From the NCBI GenBank assembly GCA_012295275.1, contig CM022670.1:23121755-23185754 (forward strand): a stretch of 64,000 bases of DNA. Reading direction: 5' to 3'. Position numbers and translations under genes: made by a program. The notes beneath the pieces were generated by a model that saw only the letters and a list, made by a program, of their open reading frames with translations, ran no database searches and had not been told where the DNA came from. Source of the DNA: Chrysomallon squamiferum (lineage: Eukaryota > Mollusca > Gastropoda > Neomphalida > Peltospiridae). Below, piece after piece: positions 1 to 13,719 of this stretch (position 1 is the stretch's first letter; every line of letters begins with the position of its first letter).

Positions 1-364
1 ATGGAATATGCCGTAAAATAAGGTGTTCGTTAAGTGCTAAAAAAGTATCAGCTTTGCTTTCGAAACAGAGGTGGCGTTTTCTGATATAGTTAATAACGGG
101 ATACATAAATCTTGTAATCTAGATATTTTTTATAAAGCTTTCAAAAAAATGAAAATACAGTGAAACTCCTTAAAACCGAACAGTATCTAACCACATAAAA
201 ATGTCGGTCTGGTGCAAAGTTTGGTTTTACTAAAGTTTTACATTTAGATACTTCATAAATCACGGGACTGTGGATGTCGCTCGGTTATGAGGTATTCCGA
301 TTTGGATAGGGTTCAGTTTTAAGAAGTTTCAGTGTATAATTATTTCCTTATGGTATATTTAGAT

Positions 365-533
365 ACTGTAATAGTGTCTATTAAGGTAGGAAATTATATA
401 TATCTCTACTGTATATTTTGATAATTTTATAGTGTGTATCAACTCAGGGCAGTATAATATTTTCTTACTGTACGTCCATATTCTTTCACTGTGTTTGCTG
501 AGATAGGAAAATATAATATGTTTGTACTGTAGA
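365..533. repeat. Degenerate ~60-bp tandem repeat, about 3 copies
   Basis: Three successive blocks each begin with ACTGTA (near 365, 408 and 469), with shared TAGTGT/ACTGTGT and GGTAGGAAA/GATAGGAAA sub-motifs and AT-rich spacers. The copies are clearly diverged. Seen directly in the sequence; exact boundaries are approximate. Confidence 0.4.
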
Positions 534-1978
534 TAAAAGTCGAAAAAGTCTTTTAAAAAAAACAACTTTAAAAGATACTTCTCGTTCATGAACTGAAACA
601 TCCGTCGAATTCTGCTCGTTCACTCATTGTTTTAATTTTTATATAATAAAGATGTTGCCTTAATAGGAGTCACTTCGTTCATCCTTCAACTCATTTACTT
701 TATATTCTTTTTTATTGTAAATTTAAAATAATAATAATAATAATAATCTTAAACTGTATGAGTGATTTTATCTTAATTAATTTACAAAATAATATTATTA
801 ACGCACAAAATTTATAAAAACTTATTTTAAAATGAAAAGAAATTCATATTAAACTATATATAATTACACAGAATCAAAATATTTTAGAATTCGACGAAGA
901 AATAAAATAAAAACAAAACAAAAAATAAACATTAAAGGATACAGTCTCTTAAATTGTTTGACGAGATGGGTTACATTTAGATTTGATCCCAGAATCTTAG
1001 TTGCTATGGCCAGTGACCTTTCTCATTTACTGAAGATACCAGCATGGGATCATTTCTGAAACCAGTAATGGTACTCAGAATCAGACAAATGTTTATTTTA
1101 TGTGGTTTCTCTAACTCTAAACGCCATAAAACATGTTTTTATTTGGCGGGTTTTATCCTATACTTAAAGCAATGTCATCACTTGATGGAATTAACTCCGT
1201 CCAGCCAAAACACAGGGTGACTGTACATTAGTATCGAACTTAGGAGTACGGCCAAATTGAACGGCAGAAATAATTAAGTATACGTAATGAGATTATTTCT
1301 AACTTTTCTATATTTGACTTGGGAATTAGATGCATTCTACGGTAAGAAAAATATATGATGCAAATTTACGGAAAACACCATGGTTTCAAATTAAATTCCA
1401 TTTCATTTATAAAGCAATCAGTCAATAAAATAACGATCGTACGCGAAATGGAACCAGTCGCATCTTGGAGTAGTGTAATCATATGGGAACGGTTGCTAGG
1501 CAGCAGGGTGTGAATATGCGTGCATAAAATGTTATTTTGTCATTCTGCTAAATGAATCAAAGCCACGGTTCCACCGGTGAAAAAAGAAAACAAACAGAAA
1601 TTACACACACAGGTCAACAGCCGTATAAATTACGATACACGATTATTTATCCTGTTTTGTCTGTGCGAGAGTGGTTGACGGAAACGCCACGACATATTAG
1701 CTTAATCGACTGGTGGCGAATGTGGCTTCTGATAATAATATATGGCTGTGTGATTAAACTGTTTGAAATTACCAAGCATGATGCAAGTGGCAATTTACTG
1801 AGCGTTTAAATAAAAATAAAATTCTGGGCTTTGCCAGATGGTACTGTTTGTTAATATCAGTATGAATTAAATTTTGTATATAATGTTTTAGGTTAGGGTG
1901 TGGGTTACCTTTAATCACTAATTATGGTATATACCTTCCTTAACATCAACATTTTTTTTATCGGTCAACGAAACATTT

Positions 1979-2001
1979 AAAAAAAAAAAAAAAAAAAAAA
2001 A
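1979..2001. repeat. Poly-A tract
   Basis: An uninterrupted run of 23 A. It could be a simple homopolymer or an old retroposon tail; nothing upstream identifies a source element. Confidence 0.9.
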
Positions 2002-3419
2002 TTTTCCGCATTTTAATGTTTGTATTCTTTACAGCATAGTCAGAAAAATAAATGCTTGTTTAAATCTTGCTGTTTACATTTAACGTTTCAACCGACGTTA
2101 GCACTGTCTCGATCGATACCTGTTGTTGTTGCAGCTTCCATAATTCGAGAGACTGAAATGGCGGCAGTACTGCAACGATGTCCAGTGATGTTTATCCATA
2201 TGGGCCTATTAAACGAGTTACGCTTCAGTCGTTGGCGGTAAATTAAAGTGTCTGATGTGCGCCTCATTACAGTTGCCAGAGCAGCAGTGCAGGTGTCGGC
2301 TGCTTGCTGTGAAATGCAGATATAATTGCATTTGTTCATGACGTCAAAGGACAAAATTTCATGTCACCACAAAAATTTAATGACTTTTCTTTTCTTTTCT
2401 TTTTTTCAAATCTAAGCTCACAGCTCTCATTTGATGAAGTTCCATTACATTATTTTATAAAGTATATTTTAAGCCACAGTTTATACTTACATATATATAT
2501 ATTTTTTTATTTATTTATAATGAATTCATCATTTAATCGTACATACCGTTTTCAAGACACTGTAAGGTCACATACTACAGGATCTTGTCGTAACTGCTGT
2601 GTTTATTTGTACACTGCCAAAACAGAATAGTTTTTACACGCTGTTTTACCCTTGTTTTTACCCATCTGTTATACTGTGTAAAACATCTGTTGTACACCCT
2701 AAAACAAATGGCCTAATGGCATATTTATATTTATATTACACATACATATATTCATACTTGGCACACAGCTGACATTTACATTGTTTACAGTACAGATAAT
2801 GTTGTAATGATGTTATTTTTCTGTGCCCTCACATTGCAGATAGTAAATTTTGTGGCCATTTTTTTTCATTTAGCTCTTGCTTTCTGAAAAGCAAAAACAA
2901 AAAAACCCACAAAAACATAAAAACAACAACAAAAAAGTCACAATTCAGTAGAGGCCATTAAAACCCCAAAACACTTAATAATAATAATAATAATAATGAA
3001 AAAAGGATAAAGTCACAATTTTGTATATCAAAATGCATTAATTCACGTACTGAATTAAAAGAATGTGACATAATAATTGTTCTTTCCACCAATGTTCCTG
3101 AGAAAAGTTCATGATGTCAGCATGAACAATAATCTGCATATAAACAACTTGTGTGAAAGTTGGAACCTGGTGGGTTGTTCAGTGACAGGTTCAGTGACAC
3201 TATATGCAGCCTGTGTGTTGATTGTCTTGAGGTTGACAAGACTGGCAGAGAATTTCTCTGTGGAATTGGCTGGAACATCCGTTTAAACCACCAACTTTGA
3301 AAATAAAGATCATTCACAAAAACTCTCAGTGACAGAATCTTCAGTTTCCTCTTAATATATTGTTTTCTATTAGAAGTTGTTGACTTCCCCCTGTGGCTGT
3401 TTTCCTAGATTCACATTAA

Positions 3420-3424
<5 letters not shown>

Positions 3425-3468
<44 letters not shown>
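3425..3468. repeat. (CT)n microsatellite
   Basis: A pure CT dinucleotide array of 22 units, polypyrimidine on the plus strand. Confidence 0.97.
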
Positions 3469-3470
<2 letters not shown>

Positions 3471-6400
3471 GTTTTTATAAGCTGACATAATGATCAATAT
3501 ATCAACATGGTTTATGGTTTGTATAAACTTAAATTGCTGTCTGGTATTGCATTTATGTTTGCAATAATAGCAATTGAATATTAATATATAACACCTTCGA
3601 ACATTTATATTTATTGAACTTCCATCTGTTACAATAATGGTGCTCTTTTTTCCTCTTTCTTTCTTTTTTTTTTTTTTTACTTTTGTTAGTTCTCTATATG
3701 CCCTTGGTTTCTCTTTTTTATTAATTTATATAATTCTGTCTCTATTAATAAGTTCAAATCAATGAATTTACAATTTTTGGATTGACATCTGCTGTGAAAG
3801 TTAGGTTAATGTGAAAAAAAACCATTTTGGTAATTATATAATAAAACATTCTTCAGAGATATAACAAATCAAATTAAAGAATATTAGATGATCTAAGAAA
3901 AAAGTATATTTTTATAGAATTATTCCTGAACTTTAGAAATAATGCTAGAAAAAAAAACTACCGTGAATGTAAACAGATGTAGTGAATGATGAGAAACAAG
4001 CAACTTTTTTGTTAATCAGCATTCTCAAAAATTGTAATTTAAAATTGTTGATATCTGAATGAAGATTAGAAAGAACTGATCCCTTGAGAATGGTGTCTAG
4101 TGTTTTAACATGATAAATAAACAAATAAATGATAGACTATTTTGGTCTGTTTCCAATGTTCTTACAATAAGTAAAGAATTTTTATCTGTAACACTAAAGT
4201 TAGTAACACTGGAGAGAATAGAAATACTTACTAGTTTATACACAGACGATAAAATAGAGAACATTCATTTGACGTTCCATATTATGAAGTTGTTACATTA
4301 TTCTTATTTTATGAAAGGGTCATACTTGGCCATTATAAACAAATGTTTGACTATACAATTGGAATTTAGATTCTGGAATACTTCACTTATTGACATAAAT
4401 CTATCCATTTGCAGTTAAAAAAACATGAACAAATATATATCAAGTTACCCTGCCAAATACATATGAAAACAAACTTAGTGTCAGACATATCCTTTCCTAT
4501 TTGAATATGCGCAGTAATCTTAAATACCTATAAATACCTGTTTCATGCTAAAATGTTTGTCAGTTTTAGCAAGAAGGTGAAAGTAAAATTTTATTACTTG
4601 AGAATGTCAGTTAAATTTGTAGATGTCAGAGAAATGGTTCCAGTACTGCAAAATTTAAAATAATAATAATTCTTATCAATTAACCCAGTAGAGCTATCTT
4701 TAATCACACTTCTTTCTTTTCTTGAATCAGATTTTATTTTATATAATTACTGAACTGATTTATTACTGTATTTTGTCAAAGAGAACCAACCACAAATGTG
4801 TAATTAAACAAATAGTAATAAAAAGATTTTTAAAAATTTAATGAGCACTGTATCTCCAGTAGAATGTGACGCAACTATAAATACATTTTCAAAAGGAATA
4901 ACAATTATAGCTGGTGTGGAAAGGAGATTTTGAACAAACAGTTACATTTGTTAATATTTGTAATATCATTATATGGGTGGTGTTAACAGTAATCAATATA
5001 TTTAGTATGTGTAGCGATGTCTCTGGAGATCCTTCATCAGCAGTCTAAATTAGTTACTTTCCAGTAAAAACAAGAAATCGACCGTGTAGTGTTTGCTAAT
5101 CATTACTAGGACTGCAGCGGACAGCTTTGGCGATATAACTTTGATTCATCTGCCCACATTGGCCTGTCGAAATGAAACAAGAATGACCGATTTTTCTGTC
5201 AGCTGATGACCAGGAAGACTGGGAGTAAATTTGTTGCAGTCATGCGCAAGTTCTTTTGTTAACGAAAATAGAACCAATCGGTCTTTTAAACAATTTTTTC
5301 TCCCATTTTAAACCTTAATTAATATTCTTTCTTCTTTTAAAAATAAAATTAAAATAATACAAAAATAACACCCATATATTAACTAACACATTTTACAAAA
5401 ACAAAACAAATTAAGTATTTTCAGATTTTGGAGAAAATGTCTGCCAGTAAATCATTGTGTTTCTGGTAATTAGTTGCCATCCTGTTATTGACCCTAGCTG
5501 ATAAAATCATTAAACAAGAAACTGACTGACAAATCTATGCAGTTTTCTTCAAGTTGCCCTTTATAAATTCATGTTGAGTTTTTTCCTTAACTAAGTATGA
5601 AGCTGGACCAGTGTCAACAGATGCGTATCTTGTTAATCCTCAAACACAGATCTTGGGAGATGTCTGTCGTTATAATCATCTTTCTCCACTTGATTGCAAA
5701 TCTGGCTTGGCGGCCAGTCAAGTTATCCATTTGGTAAAGTTGTGAGAGTATCATCTTCCAGCCCACTGATCTATATAATCTCTCAGTCTGGTATCAGTCC
5801 ATGTGTGGCATCCATTTCTCTTTGAAGCATCCTCTTCCACATCCATTATTACAAGACGTGCTAATAGCTTGCATTGATTTGTGCTTACAATGTAAAACTT
5901 GGACCATATTGTGTGCAGTTGTTTCACATTTTCCTTGACAATGGCATCTTAGATATCAATTTTCTAAACAACCATGACCTTTTGTAAGAGCATCAAAACA
6001 GTATTTTGGAATGCTAACAAAGAGGAGTCAGTTGTTTCACACATTGGTTATCATAAACATCATTTTGCATTTGTACCCATTTGTTTTGACTTCATAAATC
6101 TGTTTTAGATTAGTAAAAGAGAGAGTATTTCTGCAGGTGCACTTAGGTTTTTGTCTGTTTGTGTTTATCAGAATTCTTTTTATAAATATTTTATAAATAG
6201 GCAATGTTTTCTGTACAAACAATAGAAATTCATCTTTCCTTTTGTTTCTTACTATTGATAATAGTTTCTGATATAAAATTTCTCTGACGTTAGTGTTAAC
6301 AAACTTATTGTAGTATTTGTAAAGATTTTTATTAGAATTCATAATGAAATTGGTTTTGTTTTATAAGATTAATTTTTTTCAATTTTTTTTTTCTTCTTGA

Positions 6401-7818
6401 ATTGACTGGAATATTCACTCATATGACTTTGATAGGAGACATTTTATACATTATTAATATCAATATATAGTATAATTGCCTACAGCTGAAGATGAATACA
6501 TTCTTTTCATTTTATGTATATATTATTTTCTACCAGTCCTGCCTTTGTTCTGCAAAACAAATATTGATTGTAAAATGAGAGTTTTTTTCCACCATAGTAT
6601 TTATCTTCTAGTATAAAATTTCATTACAACTCTGAATTTCATTATAATTCATCCACCAGGTCTTCGCTTTGCTTCATCAATACTAACACTCCAATCAGAA
6701 ATCTTTGTCCTTACAGCCACCTTCGTCTAAATGCCCTGGATATAGCAGTTATCACCAAACACCATATTACGTTTTTGTTGTCAATGCATTATTCAGCTGA
6801 GACCACATACATTATTCATTGACTGTAAACACATTGTTTTTCGCTGTTGTCTATCATTCTGTCTCTGGGCGGTGGACAGCTACACCAGTGTCACTCGGTC
6901 TGTTTGCCTTATGCTCTGTGGTCTTCTTCTTCTTCTTCATTGTGTCTATCGATCTGCGTTGTTCAGGACTGCAGACAGCATTTCCATGCAGAATAAGAAA
7001 GAGGATGTTTTCCACATTCAGTAATCGTGTTAGTGGTTTGCTGCCTAGCAGAGCTCTCTATTGCTTTCTTCAACCCAATCACAAATGGCTGTAGTGTACA
7101 AAGATACTTTTGTTTGTTGGTAACTGTTCTGTAAATAATTAACTAGCTGCTTCATGAAAAAAATACAACATTCTTTATTGCATTATGCGAAATGTTTTCT
7201 GTGATCACAAATGGAATGTTAATGTTTTTGTAGCATGGATAAATATTAAATGATATGAAAAATTAGGCAAAAAAGTTGATTTTTGAACGCATGTGAATCA
7301 AGATTACATACATCTATAACAGAGAGGAAAAAACAAACAAAAAAAACACCTAACCCCCTAAAAACACCAAACTCCCCCTTGACATCTAATCCATTTCTCA
7401 TTTCACTAATGCAAGCATAATTATAAAACAACATGCAACACAGGCCACCGTAATTTAAATAGTGTCTGAATAAATAAATACAATTAGATATTTAAACAAA
7501 AATTAAGAAGAATAAGAAAGAAAAAAGGATGACAGAGATAACCTTTTGTCATTTGTCTAAAAAGTTGATTGATTTAATTGAATTTACTTGCAATGAGAAT
7601 AAGCAAAGGAGTAAAAAAAAAAGAATTAAATCAATTAATTTCCTTTGGGAGGTAACCATTTAGTTCTGTGCCAAGCAGGGAACCTCTGTGTTCATTAATG
7701 TAGCAGAACATTTTTGTTTTTTTTCCAAGGAAATTTTGTTACTTTTGTTATTTATTTATTTTCAAAAATCTTTTTATAAAAAAAAATTTGTAAAAATTGT
7801 ATACATTGATATATGTAA

Positions 7819-7837
7819 ATTATTATTATTAAAGTTA

Positions 7838-7879
<42 letters not shown>

Positions 7880-7936
7880 ATTATTATAATTATCTTCATC
7901 ATCGTCATCGTCATCATCATCATTATTATTATTATA
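7819..7936. repeat. Compound (ATT)n/(ATC)n microsatellite
   Basis: Interrupted ATT trinucleotide arrays, then ATC/GTC units, then ATT again. The open frame through it is a repeat artefact. Confidence 0.95.
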
Positions 7937-8116
7937 AGAGATTTTATACATTTATTGTGAATTGTGTGAAGAGTAAGTCATCTTTAATTTCTACTGGAAG
8001 AAAAATATTTTAAAAATAACTAAAAAAGAAAACAAGAAAGCCTGTTCTAGAAGCAGTATTACCTGCATAATTATGTTGGGATAAATACTTTATATAAATG
8101 AAGTAATACAAACAAC

Positions 8117-8136
8117 ATATATATATATATATATAT
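8117..8136. repeat. (TA)n microsatellite
   Basis: A short pure TA array followed by a T run. Confidence 0.9.
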
Positions 8137-8432
8137 TTTTTTTTTTCTCCATACATAAATATGTTGGGGTTAATATATATTTATGATAGCAATGATTTGG
8201 CACTATGAATCACAGCAGTAATGGAGAAACACTTACAATAATACCACATACAATTGGTATTTTTCTCTTTATGATGCATATTTAGTTTTACTTCAGTTTT
8301 CTAGATTGGCTTATATAGGGGATTGTTTTTCTGTTAACAGTGTTCAAAGGATTTAGCAAATATATATATTTTTTAAATTTCTGAATTCTGAAAATATCAA
8401 GGATTATTCAGTTCATTATTTATTAACAAAAA

Positions 8433-8435
<3 letters not shown>

Positions 8436-8464
<29 letters not shown>
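8436..8464. repeat. (TA)n microsatellite
   Basis: A pure TA array of about 14 units. Confidence 0.93.
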
Positions 8465-8466
<2 letters not shown>

Positions 8467-9488
8467 AATGTACAAAAATATTTTAGACATGTCTGTGCCT
8501 GCCAATATATATATGTACATCTATATAGATAGAAAGCTAGATAGACAGGTAGATAGATAATGTCATTCATTTTATACATTTTACTGTGTAATGTTTGGAC
8601 AGTTAAAATATTTCCTCAGATGTTATAGAAAACTGAATGTAAAAGCTGTTCTTGCTCTGAAGGTCACTTTCAGAATATTAAGTAAGCTTAAATTCTTCTG
8701 TGGTTTAAAAAACATCTGAAGAATCATGCTTAATAATTTTAAAATTTAAATGAACAAAACATTTCACATTGTGTAGGTTTAATATCTAGACTCCACAGCA
8801 AATCGAAAATGTAACATTTTCTTAATGTTATTAACAATCGTAAAGCGATCTTTCTTTGTGACTGTATCTGTTATTAAATGTTTTGTAAGTGCTTGCCATC
8901 AGAACTGAACAAAATGTAATTTAAAAAAGGTATTTTAGATTGCAAATAGAAAGTGCCAGCATTCAGGAAATATTTATTTCCAATCTCTTGTTGCTATGAC
9001 AATCCATTTAACAAGTTCAGTGGGTATAAAGAGGACAATCATACTAGGTTAATGGACAGAGCCAGGCTGTAATGAAAAGGTGTACAGGATAAAGGTATTT
9101 ATTATTGATTTTCTCTTGCAATTCTGTCAGTGTGGCCGACTTGGCTAATGAAGTGGTTGTGATTGATGTAAAATACACGGGAAATAGATGTGCCTGATCT
9201 GTTTTTGAGATGTGGGAGGGATTGTTGATAGCAGTTCATTTAATTTTTTGTTGTTGTTTTGTTGTGTATTTGATACAGAAGTGTGTATGTGTACCTGTGT
9301 TTGTGTGCATTTCACTTATGTGTATCTGTGTATGTATGTGTGTGTTTGATATGTATGTGTATACACATTTGAATGAGAAATATAAAAATACCTTCAGTTT
9401 GTATATCTGTTTGTTTGTTGAGAACATTTGAAGGATATTAATGTAACTTTATCAGTAATTATGAATATGTTCATTTAATTTGTAAAAT

Positions 9489-9498
9489 GTGTGTGTGT

Positions 9499-9536
<38 letters not shown>

Positions 9537-9567
9537 GGTATGTTATGTGTGTGTGTGTGTGTGTGTA
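9489..9567. repeat. (TG)n microsatellite, interrupted
   Basis: TG repeats with several single-base interruptions and one TATGTTA break. The flanks (9290-9370 and 9570-9620) are also TG-rich. Confidence 0.95.
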
Positions 9568-11552
9568 TATGTTATGTGTTTGTTAAGGTATGCTTTCTCA
9601 GTGTATGTACATGCATGTGAAAACAGATTCTTTCTTTTTCCTAACTTTACTTAACATTAAGCAGCTTCACAAAAACATTAAGAAAAACTCCCTCTATAAC
9701 AATGTATTCACTTTTTAATATTTGCTGTTAGAGTCAATTGATAATATTTTTATTTATTTTTCTGTTGTGTCAATGGTTAGTGTTAAGAAAAAAACAACTT
9801 TAGAAATTAGATGACACAAACAGTTTTTTAATTTATTTGCCCATGACTGACTACTCATTATTAGATCAATCCACAGATGACAAAATGACTGTTAAAAATG
9901 CAAAATGTAAATTATTTTAAATTGGATAATGATAAGTAACTGGATACAAGAATGTAAACATTTCGGTTTATATCATGAATACCTGTAGGATTTTGAAGTC
10001 ATTTCTGTATTTGTCAATGCGAACGACAACGCGATGATCAGGATTGAAATGATAGCCAGTACCTGAAATGGAGGATGCATGCATCTTCTGTCCCCCTCCC
10101 CTTTCATCTCATAATCATTGTACATTATTTTATTTAATCATAAGCCATTTCTATGTTTCATCTCATTTTATATGTCATTATGATTATCATTTTCCTCCTG
10201 GTTTATCTCATTCGATCACATTGCATTTTATTGCCTTATTTATAACATTTTTATTTTTCCTCTGTTTTGTTTTTATTTGTTTTTCCTCAGTATATTTCTA
10301 TGATGTCATTTTCCACTTTTCCTGTATTAAATACCTGTTGCTGTCTTTGAATGTTTTTAATGGAATCATCAAGTTAATTTTTGTTACTTGTCTGTTTAAA
10401 TGTCAATCACACTATTTTCCAGTGTGTTCTTGCTTCTGTCTAAACCCTGTTTCATTCATTGCAAATGCTTTTCACATTCCATGTTTTAATTTGTGATGAA
10501 ATATCAGTACACAAGTTCTAAATTTTTATATTCAGAAGTTGTTGCAGTAAATTTCTCTTGCATATACCTTCTTCTGTTTCTTATACAGGCATTATTCAGT
10601 AATGTGCTGTCAGTAACATAAAATGACATCATAGAAATTTTGACTTCATAAAACACTGTTAATAAATTTTTATGACAAAGTAATTTAGTTTCTTTGGTTG
10701 GTTTTTGTTTTAATAACAAAAGAAGAGAATTTTAATTGTCATTATTTCATGTTCATACTTCCATGTTTGTTTTTATAAATGATTCCAAACACTTGACATT
10801 AAAATTCTTATGTCTGGTGTCAGACATGTTTGGAGTCATCAAGGAATGGTTGAAATGATTTGATCTAAAGGTATTCATGATTTACAAAACGTCAAATTAT
10901 CGATTTCTTTTTCAGGTATGTTGACTGTATTGCAGTTTACTGTATATATTTTGTGTTGTGCTGAATGTTTGTGAATTTAAATATGTGTTGTAATATTAAC
11001 ACTTTAATTCATTAACAATGTTTGAATGATTTTTTGAAATGTTACTAACATAAATGAATTTGTTTTACTGTTCAGCAGAGAATTTTAGCATAATACACAT
11101 TACATTAAAATAATATTAATAATAAAGAAAATATAAAAAATACAAAATGATATTTACAAATAATTGAAGTCATATTAATTACATACTTCTTAAATTCATT
11201 GGCTGATGCATATTTAAGAACAAGTTTATCAAATGTATGACCCTTTGAATTAGTTGGAAAAAATGTTGATCATACATTAATCACTAGATAATTTTCTATT
11301 TTATTTACACAAGATATGAACACTGAAAGTTTATAAATGTAACTAGCTCACAGAGGTCACTGTCAGGCCAGGATAATGCTGATGAATGTTAATGGTCTGG
11401 GAAGACATAATTGGGTTTTATCAATATCAAATTAACATTTTTGTCTCTCTTTGTATTAGCAATTTGTGAGCCATAAATTAACTGATGTTAAGGTCTGGCA
11501 ATTGTTTTTAGCTTTTTACATAACTTTACATAAAATTATCAGAATAAATCTG

Positions 11553-11554
<2 letters not shown>

Positions 11555-11603
<49 letters not shown>

Positions 11604-11604
11604 T
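11555..11604. repeat. (ATT)n microsatellite
   Basis: About 16 perfect ATT trinucleotide units, in the non-coding stretch just upstream of the first visible Kv2 exon. Confidence 0.96.
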
Positions 11605-12642
11605 TATTATAAAGTCATTAAATATTTTTTATTAATTCTAAATTTTTTATTTTTTGAGATTAATAAGGTTAAGAAATTTTTTTGAGTGTAGTGCATAATT
11701 GTTGAAATATATTAGTTTAAAATGTAGATTGTATACAAATGAAGCAACGATAGATTAATTTCAATTATTGAGACTGTTTTTAATGCATTACTGTAATTAA
11801 ATATGATAATGTTTTTTTGTTTTTTAAATTATTATTTAAACTTCAACATATCATTTACAACTTATTCCATAAAAGTATATTTTGAATACTAAACTCTCTT
11901 TTTATTCCAGGAATGTGTAACTTTGTTGTTGTTTTCTTTTTCCAATATATTTTCATGATTGATTGCTTGCTTGCTTGGTTGTTTCTGCTTCCATGAAAGC
12001 GTGTCATCATTCATATTTCCAGTACTCCTTTCTGCTTGTGCTTGATCAAATTTGTAACAGCGCTTCTGTTTTACTGAAAGCTTGTGTGAACTCATTGGTG
12101 TTTGAAATGGCAAAAATATTTTTACTTTTTTCCTCTCCTTCGTAAATATCGGAATCTGCAGCGCAACAACATGTATACTACCTTCATTTCCTGTACAGCA
12201 CACATTACCTGCCTGAACATTTTCTTCTTACCTTCCTTCCATCGTGATCGTAATCTTTCTTCTGCCTCTCCTAATAAGCAGCTGTCACTGTTGCAAATAT
12301 GCTATCATTGCTCTTATGAGATGTCTAAGTCGTAACTTCAATGAAATAAATCTCTAACTATTCTTTTTTATCTGGTGTTTTTAAATTTGCTAATATACCT
12401 TGTCAGGTTCTCACCTTTTGTTGTCTGTATTGTAAAAACATTCTTATATGTAAACCAAAAATGTTGATCAAAGATAATTTTTGAAATTAAAATTATATAA
12501 ATATATAAATTATAACAATGATAAACCTCGTATGTATTTGTGAACCACATCAGTTTGTGATGCTCTATACAATATGGTTAAGATAATATTGTCAAGTTGG
12601 GCTGATTCCTTATGGTTTTCACTTGTTCATCCTCCATTTCAG

Positions 12643-13719
12643 GTGCTGGCTATCATTTCAATCCTGTTCATCGTGTTGTCGACAATCGCATTGACATTAA
12701 ATACCATTCCGCAACTCCAGGAGCGGACAAACCCCATTGAACCTGCGGATAACGCCCGTCTTGCAATTGTCGAAGCTGTGTGTATAGGGTGGTTCACACT
12801 GGAATATTTAGCCAGGTTTTGGGCGTCCCCAAATAAATGGAAATTTTTTAAAGGCCCATTGAACGTAATCGATCTGTTAGCCATTCTTCCGTATTTCATA
12901 TCTTTAGGTTTGACTGAAACGAACAAAAGTACTACAGAACAGTTTCAAAATGTGCGCCGTGTTGTACAGATATTTCGAATTATGAGGATTCTAAGAATTC
13001 TAAAACTTGCTAGACACTCCACTGGTTTGCAATCCTTAGGCTACACTTTGCAAAGAAGCTACAAGGAGTTAGGATTGCTACTAATGTTTCTTGCCATTTC
13101 AATCCTTTTATTTTCTAGTTTAGCATATTTTGCAGAAAAAGACGAACCAGAAACAAAATATAAAAGTATCCCAGAGACATTCTGGTGGGCAGCAATCACC
13201 ATGACCACTGTGGGATATGGTGATATTTATCCCAAAACTGGTCTTGGCAAAATTGTTGGTAGTGTGTGTTGTATATGTGGTGTTCTTGTTATTGCTTTGC
13301 CGATTCCTATAATAGTGAACAACTTTGCTGAGTTTTACAAAGATCAAATGCGCAGGGAGAAAGCGTTTAAAAGGCGAGAAGCCTTAGAAAAAGCTAAAAG
13401 GACTGGCAGTATCGTGTCCTTTCATTCCATCAACCTGCGTGACGCCTTTGCACGCAATGTTGACCTCATTGAGGTCAACTCCCAAGGTCACAAAGAAGAG
13501 GGTTCTGATGTGTGCAGTGAACGAGAAAAGTTCGTTTCCAGTCCTCATTTTGGTACATCGAAAAACAACGAGACGCAGGATCAGCCCGCTCGGGAGACCG
13601 ACAGCAGCGATGGCACCCAGTTTAATCTGACCAACAGCAGCACCAACAACCTTCTGGATACAGACGAGGAATCACTCAACAGAATGGCATCGCAGCCATT
13701 GCTGAATGCTCAGACTCAG
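12643..13719 (+). CDS. KCNB1/Shab: Kv2 exon: S1-S6 membrane core and proximal C-terminus
   Basis: The acceptor is a pyrimidine-rich tract ending in AG at 12641-12642. Upstream in-frame codons, including the ATG at 12574, are intronic: homology starts exactly at VLAIIS. The exon is 359 codons, phase 0 at both ends. The donor is CAG|GTATAA at 13719/13720. All six membrane segments and the pore are in this one exon, matching the vertebrate KCNB1 layout in which an intron falls at the start of S1 (family knowledge). No pore or voltage-sensor residue is missing. Confidence 0.96.

Larger units (their letters stand above)
1..12642. other. Non-coding stretch upstream of the first visible Kv2 exon
   Basis: No convincing coding exon is visible here. 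All open frames are short and most are low-complexity. Because the first Kv2 exon at 12643 starts inside S1 behind a good acceptor, this stretch is most simply the intron leading to it, and the T1-domain exon should lie left of the window; this is inference. Contents include a degenerate tandem repeat (365-533), poly-A (1979-2001), (CT)n (3425-3468), ATT/ATC (7819-7936), (TA)n, (TG)n (9489-9567) and (ATT)n (11555-11604). Patches of more balanced composition occur near 980-1720, 2080-2340, 5000-5300, 5580-6010 and 6640-7090. They may be old repeats or regulatory DNA; I could not assign them. Confidence 0.6.

Noticed and set aside
6819-7094. 91-codon plus-strand open frame
   Set aside because: Somewhat protein-like but with a poly-Phe tract from TTCTTC repeats, no recognised family, no splice support.
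10068-10496. 142-codon plus-strand open frame
   Set aside because: Composition is F/I/H/S/C-rich as expected from T-rich DNA, with no domain, splice context or repeated motif; likely chance.
12574-12642. In-frame ATG and 23 codons upstream of the Kv2 membrane exon as a real N-terminus
   Set aside because: Homology begins exactly after a strong AG acceptor at 12642; the upstream residues match nothing in Kv2 and would delete the T1 domain required for assembly.
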